Below, piece after piece: positions 6,764 to 15,800 of a stretch of 64,000 bases of DNA. The DNA is taken from positions 15,499,821-15,563,820 of the forward strand of contig CM067081.1 of NCBI GenBank assembly GCA_034008185.1, in the 5' to 3' direction. Under the pieces are notes generated by a model. That model was not told where the DNA came from, made no database searches, and was given only the letters and a program-made list of their open reading frames with translations. This DNA is from Gorsachius magnificus. Lineage: Eukaryota > Chordata > Aves > Pelecaniformes > Ardeidae. Every line of letters begins with the position of its first letter. Position 1 is the first letter of the stretch. The translations under genes and the position numbers were made by a program.

Positions 6764-8665
6764 ATGCTCCCTCCTTTGCTGTACTTGTTAAAAGTTGGTG
6801 TCGGTTTTTGCAGTTTGTTATGCTCTGCGGTGACTAAACATGTTTTGCTTTGGAAACTTGTTATTAAAACAATGACCTTGAGCTTTATCTGGTATTTGGG
6901 TTTCATGTCAAAGTCTGTACTGCACTTTGGGTACCACCTTGCGGGGAATATTAGCAATTATACATGGGACTCTGAAAAGTTTGTTCTGGAGGAAATACAG
7001 AATGGCACTTTTTCTGCCTTCTTTGGTGATGTTTCCTCCTTCATTACAATAACTTTTCGGTATCTTGAACATCCTTGGATAGTTAAGATATATCTATTGA
7101 TATCTATTTGGAATATTGTTTCAGTTTTGTCCAAAGTTTGTAAGCAACTTAATAATACCATCCAGATGTCTGCCCCAGGGCTGGATAGTTATGAGTGGAA
7201 GGGTATTTGGGGTAGTATGGGTAAATGCCTAGAACGATGGGCACCTCCAATGTTTTGGAAATTCGCTCCTGAACAAGTGCAGAATCCTGAAAAACTAGTA
7301 GAGTATTTGGAAAAGGTATGCTGTCACCCTGGCAATTCTAAGCAAACACAAATCACTGCAATGTGCTGGGGCCTGGCCCATGCTTACCGAACGCTGTTCA
7401 ACATGATTCAACACATCCAAAGGGAACAGAAAGTCTCTGGATCTGATGATAAGGCCACAGCCACTGCAGCTACTCCAACCCCGGCCACAGCCACTGCAGC
7501 TACTCCAACCCCGGCCACAGCCACTGCAGCTACTCCAACCCCAGTGATGTGCACTGCGGCTACTCCAACAAACCAACCCGTGCCAGTATCAGTCGCCCCT
7601 ATACAAAAGAAGAAATCTTGGAAGCGAAAGTCAACTCATTTAGAAAGGGAGGATGAAAAAGCGGGGCCATCACAAGAGGAGGAGGAAGAGCTCATAAACG
7701 AGACAGAAACCACCAGATCCCTATCCTTGAGTGAGCTGCGAGATATCCGAAAAGATTTCAGCCATTGTCCAGGTGAGCTCATTGTCACCTGGCTACTCCA
7801 ATGCTGGGATAATGGGGCCAACAGCCTGGAACTGGAGGGTAAGGAAGCCAAACAACTAGGATCCCTTTCTAGGGAAGGGGGCATTGACAAAGCGATTGGA
7901 AAAGGGACACAAATCCTCAGCCTCTGGAGGCGTCTACTGTCAGCCATGAAGGAAAGATATCCCTTCAAGGAAGATGTCGTATGTCGCCCAGGCAAATGGA
8001 CCACTGTGGAGAAAGGCATCCAGTACCTGAGGGAATTGGCTGTCCTGGAGGTGATTTATAGTGACCTGGACAATGACCAGCTGCCCAAAGATCCAGATAG
8101 TGTCCAGTGCACACGACCCATGTGGCGGAAGTTGTTACAGAGCGCACCAACATCATTTGCCAACACATGGGCAATGATGAGCTGGGAAACTGGACGGGGA
8201 CCAACAGTGGATGAAGTGGCTGGCCAGCTCTGGGAATATGAAGAAAGTATCTCTTCCCCCTTTGTTTTGGCTATGGAGAAACTGTCCCGGAAGTTTGAAC
8301 GACTCGAAAAGCGTATGCCCTACTCCCCTCCTGTACAGACCAGTATCTCAGCCATCAGAAGTAAGCGCCCTTCTGCTCAAGGAAAAGAATATCGAGGGTA
8401 CACACCACGGGGCACTCTATGGTTTTACCTGCGTGACCATGGAGAGGACATGAGGAAATGGGACGGAAAACCTACCTCGGTCCTACAGTCACGGGTACGT
8501 GAGTTGCAAAGAAAAACAAACACAAAAGGGGGCTCTTCCAGGAAACTTGTTGCTCCAATTTCCAGAGACTGGGACGATGGTAGTTTTTTTTCAGACAAAA
8601 TAGAAGGGCTGATCTTAATTCTGATTGTGATGAAGGAACTTCTGACTCATACATACAAACCATGA
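6764..8665 (+). CDS. gag: Endogenous retroviral Gag polyprotein, intact ORF (633 aa)
   Basis: This is the structural polyprotein that would form the particle core. The start is the first in-frame ATG (context ACCATGC). The frame is open from 6704, but upstream of 6764 only a GTG could start it. Residues 1-50 and about 103-123 are strongly hydrophobic, with two N-glycosylation-type sequons between them (NYT, NGT), which is odd for a Gag. Residues 231-270 are Ala/Thr/Pro repeats and 281-300 are basic. An acidic stretch EEEEE follows near 305-309. Residues about 320-520 look like the capsid region (CPGELIVTWLLQCWDNGA onward, as I recall for ERV-L Gags), ending in a charged helix (MEKLSRKFERLEKR). 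No CCHC zinc knuckle is present. The last ~25 residues after a T8 run may be out of the original frame. It lies about 120 bp after the primer site and just upstream of pro. Gag identity rests mainly on position. Confidence 0.85.
   Translation: MLPPLLYLLKVGVGFCSLLCSAVTKHVLLWKLVIKTMTLSFIWYLGFMSKSVLHFGYHLAGNISNYTWDSEKFVLEEIQNGTFSAFFGDVSSFITITFRYLEHPWIVKIYLLISIWNIVSVLSKVCKQLNNTIQMSAPGLDSYEWKGIWGSMGKCLERWAPPMFWKFAPEQVQNPEKLVEYLEKVCCHPGNSKQTQITAMCWGLAHAYRTLFNMIQHIQREQKVSGSDDKATATAATPTPATATAATPTPATATAATPTPVMCTAATPTNQPVPVSVAPIQKKKSWKRKSTHLEREDEKAGPSQEEEEELINETETTRSLSLSELRDIRKDFSHCPGELIVTWLLQCWDNGANSLELEGKEAKQLGSLSREGGIDKAIGKGTQILSLWRRLLSAMKERYPFKEDVVCRPGKWTTVEKGIQYLRELAVLEVIYSDLDNDQLPKDPDSVQCTRPMWRKLLQSAPTSFANTWAMMSWETGRGPTVDEVAGQLWEYEESISSPFVLAMEKLSRKFERLEKRMPYSPPVQTSISAIRSKRPSAQGKEYRGYTPRGTLWFYLRDHGEDMRKWDGKPTSVLQSRVRELQRKTNTKGGSSRKLVAPISRDWDDGSFFSDKIEGLILILIVMKELLTHTYKP
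7454..7573 (+). repeat. 30-bp tandem repeat inside gag (3 exact-type units plus 1 degenerate)
   Basis: Three consecutive 30-bp units encode ATATAATPTP three times (residues 231-260), and a diverged fourth unit encodes VMCTAATPTN. The period is a multiple of three, so copy-number changes keep gag in frame. It forms a flexible Ala/Thr/Pro linker between the N-terminal part and the capsid-like region. Confidence 0.9.
8584..8590 (+). promoter_or_regulatory. Candidate -1 frameshift (slippery) site at gag end
   Basis: A run of eight T (8584-8591) contains T TTT TTT in exact register with the gag codons. Slipping back one base would move translation into frame 1, the protease frame. That frame is open from there to a TAG at 8683-8685, just before the protease region. 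The alternative is a plain one-base length change in a homopolymer. Function is inferred. Confidence 0.4.
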
Positions 8666-8706
8666 GCAACAGTGACCAGGATTAGAGGGGCCCTGCCTCC
8701 AGCCAG

Positions 8707-9060
8707 GTGGAGGAAAGGGACAACAGGGTTTACTGGACTGTGTGGATTCGATGGCCTGGCACGTCAGACCCACAGGAGTACAGAGCTTTAGTAGACACCG
8801 GTGCACAGTGTACTCTAATGCCATCAAGCCATATAGGGGCAGAATCCATTTGTATTTCTGGAGTGACAGGGGGATCTCAAGAGCTGACTGTATTGGAAGC
8901 CAAAGTGAGCCTAACCGGGAATGAGTGGCAAAAGCACCCCATTGTGACTGGGCCAGATGGTCCGTGCATCCTGGGCATAGACTACCTCAGGAGAGGGTAT
9001 TTCAAGGACCCAAAAGGGTACCGGTGGACTTTTGGTATAGCTGCCTTGGAGGCAGAAGAA
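8707..9060 (+). pseudogene. Retroviral aspartic protease domain (part of pro-pol)
   Basis: The domain cleaves Gag and Gag-Pol during maturation. ALVDTGAQCTLMPS contains the catalytic D-T-G (8794-8802), and CILGIDYLRR is the usual C-terminal hydrophobic block with its G-x-D. It appears complete and uninterrupted, in frame 1, and continues without a stop into the reverse transcriptase N-terminus. It has no ATG of its own near the start. A GTG lies at 8707, and an ATG at 8662-8664 lies before the TAG at 8683. Expression probably depended on frameshift or read-through from gag. Confidence 0.88.
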
Positions 9061-9149
9061 ATTAAGCAGCTGTCTACCTTGCCTGGTCTCTCAAAGGACC
9101 CTTCGGTTGTGGGATTGCTGAGTGTTGAAGAACAACAAGTGCCGATTGC

Positions 9150-10175
9150 CACCACAACAGTGCACAGGCGGCAATATCGCACCAACCAAGACTCCCTGAT
9201 TCCCATCCATAAGCTGATTCGTCGACTGGAGAGCCAAGGAGTGATCAGCAAGACTCGATCACCCTTTAACAGTCCCATATGGCCAGTGAGAAAGTCTGAT
9301 GGAGTGGAGACTGACAGTAGACTATCGTGGCCTGAATGAAGTTACACCACCACTGAGTGCTGCCATGCCAGACATGCTAGAGCTTCAATACGAACTGGAG
9401 TCAAAGGCAGCCAAGTGGTATGCCACAATTGATATTGCAAATGCTTCCTTTTCAATCCCTTTGGCAGCAGAGTGCAGGCCACAGTTTGCTTTCATTTGGA
9501 GGGGCATCCAGTACACCTGGAATCGACTGCCCCAGGGGTGGAAACAACAGCCCTACCATTTGCCATGGACAGATCCAGACAGCACTGGAACAGGGTAAGG
9601 CTCCAGAACATCTGCAATACATTGATGACATCATTGTGTGGGGCAATACAGCAGAAGAAGTTTTTGAGAAAGGGAAGAAAATAGTCCAAATCCTTCTGAA
9701 GGCCGGTTTTGCCATAAAACAAAGTAAGGTCAAAGGACCTGCACAGGAGATCCAGTTTTTAGGAATCAAATGGCAAGATGGACATCGTCAGATTCCAATG
9801 GATGTGATCAATAAAATAACAGCTATGTCTCCACCAACTAGCAAAAAGGAAACACAAGCTTTCTTGGGCATTGTGGGTTTTTGGAGAATGCATATTCCAA
9901 ATTACAGCCAGAATGTAAGCCATCTCTACCAAGTGACCCGGAAGAAGAACAATTTCAAATGGGGCCCTGAACAACGACAAGCCTTTGAACAAATTAAATG
10001 GGAGATAGTGCATGCAGTAGCCCTTGGGCCGGTCTGGGCAGGGCAAGATGTAAAGAATGTGCTTTACACTGCAGCGGGGGAGAACGGCCCTACCTGGAGC
10101 CTTTGGCAGAAAGCACCAGGGGAGACTCGAGGCCGACCCCTAGGGTTTTGGAGTCGGGGATATAGAGGATCCGAA
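9150..10175 (+). pseudogene. Reverse transcriptase domain, frameshifted twice
   Basis: The N-terminus (RTNQDSLIPIHKLIRRLESQ, then SPIWPVRK) is in frame 1. The palm with WYATIDIANASFSIPL, which supplies the motif A aspartate (9431-9433), and NRLPQGW is in frame 2. The active-site YIDD (9618-9629) and thumb (FLGIKW, QAFLGIVGFWR) are in frame 0. Frame changes fall near 9300 and near 9550. All three catalytic aspartates (motif A, YIDD) are retained, so the damage is to the reading frame. The connection domain follows, with another frame change at about 10176. Confidence 0.9.
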
Positions 10176-10176
10176 G

Positions 10177-10990
10177 CCCAACTATACTCCAACTGAAAAA
10201 GAGATATTAGCAGCATATGAAGGGGTTCGAGCTGCTTCAGAAGTGGTTGGTACTGAAGCACAGCTCCTCCTGGCACCCCGACTGCCGGTGCTGGGCTGGA
10301 TGTTCAAAAGGAAGGTCCCCTCTACACATCATGCAACTGATGCTACATGGAGTAAGTGGGTCGCACTGATTACACAACGGGCTTGAATAGGAAACCTCAG
10401 TCGCCCAGGAATCTTGGAAGTGATCATGGACTGGCCAGAAGGCAAAGATTTTGGAATATCGCCAGAGGAAGAGGTGGTGCGTGCTGAAGAAGCCCCATTG
10501 TACAATAAACTGCCAGAAAATGAGAAGCAATATGCCCTGTTCACTGATGGATCCTGTCGTCTTGTGGGAAAGCATCGGAGGTGGAAAGCTGCTGTATGGA
10601 GTCCTACAAGACAAGTTGCAGAGACTGGTGAAGGAGAAGGTGAATCAAGTCAATTTGCAGAGGTGAAAGCCATCCAGCTGGCTTTAGATATTGCTGAAAG
10701 AGAAAAATGGCCAATGCTCTATCTCTACACTGACTCATGGATGGTGGCAAATGCCCTGTGGGGGTGGTTGCAGCAATGGAAGCAGAACAACTGGCAGCGC
10801 AGAGGCAAACCCATCTGGGCAGCCGCATTGTGGCAAGATATTGCTGCCCGGGTAGAGAACCTGGTTGTAAAGGTACGTCATGTAGATGCTCATGTACCCA
10901 AGAGTCGGGCCTCTGAAGAACATCACAACAACCAGCAGGCAGATCAGGCTGCTAAGATTGAAGTGGCTCAGGTGGATCTGGACTGGAAAC
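10177..10990 (+). pseudogene. Connection and RNase H domain, one stop codon
   Basis: After the frame change at about 10176, frame 1 reads through the connection region until TGA at 10384-10386, which could be a CGA codon after CpG decay. RNase H then reads YALFTDGSC (first Asp at 10546-10548), SSQFAEVKAIQLAL (Glu), LYLYTDSWMVANAL (Asp) and NNQQADQAAK (Asp). All four metal-binding acidic residues are therefore visible. The segment from 10387 onward shares one open frame with integrase. Confidence 0.88.
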
Positions 10991-11871
10991 ATAAGGGTGA
11001 ATTGTTTCTAGCTCGGTGGGCCCATGACACCCCAGGCCATCAAGGAAGAGATGAAACCTACAGATGGGCTCGTGATCGAGGGGTGGACTTAACTATGGAC
11101 GCTATTGCACAGGTTATCCATGAATGTGAAACATGTGCTGCGATCAAACAAGCCAAGCGGTTAAAGCCTCTCTGGTATGGAGGACGGTGGCTGAAATACA
11201 AATATGGAGAGGCCTGGCAGATTGGTTATATCACACTCCCACAAACCCGCCATGGCAAGTGTTATGTGCTCACCATGGTGGAAGCGACCACCGGATGGTT
11301 GGAAACATATCCCGTGCCCCATGCCACCGCCCGGAACACTATCCTAGGCCTTGAAAAACAAGTCCTATGGCAACATGGCACCCCAGAAAGAATTGAGTCA
11401 GACAACGGAACTCATTTCCGAAGCAGCCTCATAGACAAATGGGCCAAAGAGCATGGCATTGAGTGGGTCTATCACATCCCCTATCATGCACCAGCCGCTG
11501 GGAAAATTGAACGATACAATGGACTGTTAAAGACTACACTGAAAGCAATGGGTGGTGGAACATTCAAACATTGGGATACACATTTAGCAAAGGCTACCTG
11601 GTTAGTCAACACTAGAGGATCTGCCAACCAAGCTGGCCCTGTCCAATCAAACCTCTTACGTACTGTAGAAGGGGATAAAGTCCCTGTAGTGCATGTAAAA
11701 AATATGCTGGGGAAGACAGTCTGGGTTACTCCTGCCTCAGGTAAAGGCAAACCCATCCGTGGGATTTCTTTTGCTCAAGGACCTGGCTCTACTTGGTGGG
11801 TGATGCGGAAGGATGGGGAAGTCCAATGTGTACCTCAAAGGGATTTGATTTTGGGTGAAAAGAGCCAATGA
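10990..11871 (+). pseudogene. Integrase domain, open frame but first catalytic Asp replaced by Gly
   Basis: The zinc-binding His residues are at 11023-11025 and 11038-11040, and the Cys pair is in CETC (11125-11136). In the core, WQIGYITLP has Gly (GGT, 11224-11226) where the D,D-35-E family has the first Asp. The second Asp is in ESDNGTHF (11401-11403), and the Glu is in AGKIERYNG (11509-11511) after exactly 35 intervening residues. The C-terminal part is basic and Trp-rich (GSTWWVMRKDG). The frame is open to the TGA at 11869. With one triad residue lost, strand transfer would be expected to fail. Confidence 0.9.
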
Positions 11872-12260
11872 ACTGAATTGTATAATTTTAATTGCTGTAT
11901 AATATATGTCATTTTTATTATTGCTGTATATCCTATCAATGGTATAGCAGTAAGAATCGCCCAGATTAAGAAGAATAAATTTTGAAGAAAACTGAGGAAG
12001 TGCAGCGGATGGAACCAGACCTGACTTCAGCATGCGACAACCCAACACCGGACCGCAATTCTCCTGCCCTGAAAGACTGTTACAACAGATGAAGCCCAAA
12101 ACCATGGACTAGATGAACCAAATGGACATTTCAGAGGGATGGTCCATAGACTAAGGGAATGCTATCTGTGTATATATATCCACAAAATGGGAAGGTGGTG
12201 GTGATTAATTGGAATGTATTGTAAGGGTAGGACCTAAGCATGACGTAAATGGTATAGAAT
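11872..12260 (+). other. 3' untranslated region of provirus, no env
   Basis: The roughly 390 bp between the integrase stop and the polypurine tract hold no meaningful open frame. There is no signal-peptide-led env and no dUTPase frame. This agrees with the ERV-L-like assignment and with an intracellular life cycle. Confidence 0.8.
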
Positions 12261-12271
12261 AAGGGGTGGGA
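12261..12271 (+). promoter_or_regulatory. Polypurine tract
   Basis: AAGGGGTGGGA ends directly at the first base of the 3' LTR and would prime plus-strand synthesis. It is interrupted by a single T. Confidence 0.85.
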
Positions 12272-12849
12272 TGTCCTGGTTTCGGCTGGGATAGAGTTAA
12301 TTTCCTTCACAGAAGCTAGCATAGTGCTGTGCTTTGGATTCAGTGCTAGAAGAATGTTGATAACACACTGATGTTTTTAGTTGTTGCCAAGTAGTGCTCA
12401 GACTGCTCAAGGACTTTTTGAGCTTCTCCTGCTCGGCCAGGTGCATAACAAGCTGGGAGTACAGCACAGCTAGGACCCAAACTGTCCAAAGAGCTATTCC
12501 ATACCATATAACGTCATGCTCGGGGGGGTTTAGTCGGTCGGTCGGTCGGTCACGGCTCGGGTACTGATCGCGGCTCGGGTACTGATCGCGGCTCGGGACG
12601 GGCTGGGCATCGGTCGGCGGGTGGTGAGCAATTGCATTGTGCATCATTCGTTTTGTATATTCTGTATATTTTGTTATCATTCTCATTATTACTATTATTA
12701 TTATTTTCTCTTATTAAACTGTCTTTATCTCAGCCCTCGGCTCTACCCTTTTTCTCCTTCCCGATTCTCTCCCCCATCCCACTGACGGGGGGGGGGAGTG
12801 AGCGAGCGGCTGCGTGGTGCTTAGTTGCCAGCCGGGTTAAACCACGACA
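12272..12849 (+). repeat. 3' LTR of provirus
   Basis: The 578-bp LTR is nearly identical to 6036-6616. By hand alignment the differences are about seven substitutions, a 2-bp difference in the GTCG array, and a changed G-run near 12786. TATA/CRE-like words are at 12506-12516 and ATTAAA is at 12713-12718. Confidence 0.97.
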
Positions 12850-12854
12850 CGCTG

Positions 12855-15800
12855 TAATGCAGGATGAGAGGTAGAACCCACAAAGTTGGTTTTAATTTCA
12901 AATTTCCCTTTCCAGGAGTGGGGAGAGGGGGGAATCTGAGGAGAGGTGGCCTTATGTTGTTCTACCCCAGCCAGTCAAGGGGCACTTGTGGACACTGCCT
13001 GGGATCTCCATCTGGGAACCCCTGCAACAGTCAGGGCAAACTGAACTGCCCACTGGAGAAGTCATCAGGGGTAGACAGCTCCTGGCATTCTGAACAGCAA
13101 ATAGGGAGGAAAAGAAGTTATTTGGAGTGCACACTGCATGCCCATTTCATAGTAATCTGGAACAATTCAAACGTTAGTGTGTCTCCAATTTCAACCTCCT
13201 ACTGGGAAGAACAACTCTGGAAAAACAGCAATTACAAGTACTTTTACAACAAAGTTAAGTTTCTAAAAGGAAGCATATTAGACATTGAAAAACCAAACTA
13301 ACAAACAATTTTAACCTCACAACCTAGTTAATCTAATAGTATGAAGGCCAGTGCTATATAACAACATAATAAACTATAGCAGGACCTACATCTTCATTTA
13401 TTTCCACAGAGAGGATAATGCAATATATATTGATTTTGTAATTTTTTTCTTGTATACTCTAACTATATCAGATTCAGTTGGGGAAAACGTTTCCTTGCAT
13501 CTTCCCTTTGTGCAATTTATTGTGCTGATTTACAAGGACCCTGCTGCAAGTCCTTGTCTAGGCATTGCTGGTTGTCAGAAGCTAGAGATAAGCTATCATA
13601 ATTTAGACAGCCACTTAAGCCTGTTTGAATTCAAGACTTCACTCTGACTCTGCTACAAGACAGAAATAAGAAGTAAAAAGGTAATTTGTAGTGACCTTAG
13701 CCTCTCCTGAGGACCTCAAGGTTTGATTTTGGCATTGTTTCAGTGAAGAGCAAAGGCAAATTACATCATCCATATTGAACATCCATTGGGTTATGGACCT
13801 CCATCGTGGCATTTCAGAAAACTATGATGTTATTGTGCTGATTTCAGCTGATGAAAATCAAGCTGTCTTAATAATTACAGAAATGCCAACTATAATTTCA
13901 AAACATTATTTTTTTATTTGGGTATTCACACTTGAATTATATTTTATGAGTAGATAGCAGTCTATTAGTAGCACAATTATGATGTACTGAAAATATCTTA
14001 GGGTTTTCTTGGAAATAATTGATCAAAAATTGGTTGATTATGTAGTTACCTGTAATGACTTTTGCATGAGTGTCTGTGCTTTCTCAAACTGATTTTGGTA
14101 ATAACTATACAACTTGGTACCACAATTGTATAGTCTGTTTTTAAGAAGGACCTTGCACCAAGGTCAGATCATCTTACACAGGGATGAAATCTTACAGATT
14201 CTTCTTCATGTGTTTGCTCTCAGACCATGCAAGCAGATGGTAAACAAAATAGCATTGCAAAACCAGCTTGTGGTCACTTCAAAGGATGAAGATTTTCAGC
14301 TATAATTGTTACTACCAATGCTATGCCTATTGCTACCTGAGAAGCAGAAGAAAGCTCGAGTCCACCTTCTCATTTTATGAGACTGTCATATTCCCTCCTT
14401 TGCTCTCTCCACAAATATTATTTATATTATATGAGAAAACACTGAGCAATTCCAGATGTTCTGAAGTCTGAGAGCAAATCCTATAAGATACGACTGCTTC
14501 TTTATTTGTTTACCTTTCATGCATAAATGGTTTTAAATTAGCCATTTTATCATTATGTTTATTTACTGTTAACTATTATTTATGATAATTTGCTTTTGGC
14601 TGATTAAAAGCTGAGTTTTTCAAGTGTTTGCTTGGAGATACTGGAGTTTAATCAGCAAGTAACATTTCTAGCAATAGTTTATGATTTTTCTATCAATGCA
14701 AAATAGATTTCACTGCCATTATGGCAACATTTTCAATACTCCTTTTTGCTTGGTACTAAACTTAGCCATTTCACTGAAGAAAAGAAATTGCACATTACTT
14801 GCAATTGCAGTAACTTCTCCATGGCACCATTAGCATCTGTTAAAATCTCCTTTAAGGACACACACCTGAGTGACTGAAGTCTCCCCTGCAGCTGTGTGTG
14901 CAGTTAGGTCCACAACTGGGCTAGGGAAGGTTTTAACCTCTTGTCCCAGGGACTGGGAACACCAACCAGCTCTGCAGAATTGGAAACAGGTGAGAGGCAG
15001 CAGAAAGGGGACACCTTTAGTTCAGAACTGATTTTAAACATGGTTAGGGAGAAAGAATATGCTCTAAAATGAGAGCTCTGCATTTACTACATCAAATTGT
15101 TGAGCAGAGCTTAACACTCAGTTTCTATCTCCCCAAACCAGAATTTCTTAACATGTCTCTTTCTATATCCTAATCTAATGGTGCATTCTCTTTTTGTGCA
15201 ATTCCTAAAGAAATAACAGCATTGAAGGCTGCATGGACTGCAGAATTCCTTCCCTGTGTTTCTCTAGCTAGTTTTCTCTTTTGCAGAATCATGCACAGCA
15301 TGCAAACATACAAAATTCAGACACTTGACATGAAACCTGACATCTTGAGTATCAGCTGGCTAGTGGAGCCACTGACTTAACTGCAATTTATGAGTAAGTT
15401 GCTACATATGTCAGCCAAGTGTTAGGAACTGGATGCAGCCTCCCTACACAGAGGTACCGCTCAGAAGCCATCCACTCTCTTTCACCAAAAACTGGACATC
15501 ACAGTCACTGGAGTGAAATCCCAAAAGCGCAGCTTTGTTTTCTAGATGTATAGAAGTTTTAGCATGTACGCCAGTGTTTGCAGCTATGTCACCAATATTC
15601 CCCAATGGTTTACAGACCTCCAGAAGACTTCTAAAACTCTGTGACTGCTTAGGAAGTGCCACCAGCCCAGTCACCATGCCTGATTCAGTCAGAGATTTGA
15701 CTGAACTGTGATTCTCTCTTCTTTTTTTTTGTAATCATGAACAAACATTAGAAGGTCTAGACCTTTTCATTTATGAAGCTCACAGTCCCAGGAAAGAAGT

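Larger units (their letters stand above)
8686..11871 (+). pseudogene. pol: Pro-pol polyprotein, broken (protease-RT-RNase H-integrase)
   Basis: The coding order is protease, reverse transcriptase, RNase H, integrase, ending at TGA 11869-11871. Four lesions are seen. The frame changes near 9300 (frame 1 to 2), near 9546-9552 (frame 2 to 0) and at about 10176 (frame 0 to 1), and there is an in-frame TGA at 10384-10386. All three shifts go in the same direction, so the last segment returns to the first frame. The part from 10387 to the end is open. In addition, the integrase lacks its first catalytic aspartate. A TAG at 8683 separates this frame from the candidate shift site in gag. The product cannot be made as one protein from this copy. 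Confidence 0.92.
6036..12849 (+). mobile_element. Endogenous retrovirus provirus, ERV-L-like, env-less, full-length structure
   Basis: This is a 6.8-kb provirus with LTRs of 581 and 578 bp that both start TGTCCTGG and end ACGACA. A Lys-type primer site, gag, a pro-pol region in the order protease, reverse transcriptase, RNase H, integrase, and a purine-rich tract against the 3' LTR complete it. There is no env and no dUTPase frame. Gag lacks a CCHC knuckle and the target duplication is 5 bp, both of which fit ERV-L (class III). The Lys-type primer site is more usual in class II, so the class is inferred. By hand alignment the LTRs differ by about seven substitutions and two small indels (roughly 1.2 percent), so the insertion is fairly recent. 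Pro-pol is broken, so the copy cannot move by itself. Confidence 0.95.

Noticed and set aside
7295..8019. Minus-strand frames of 93 and 127 codons over gag
   Set aside because: These are antisense shadows of gag. The Ser/Cys-Gly repeat in one is only the reverse of the 30-bp gag repeat.
11872..12260. Possible env or dUTPase between integrase and the 3' LTR
   Set aside because: Only ~390 bp with no open frame of useful length in any plus-strand frame.
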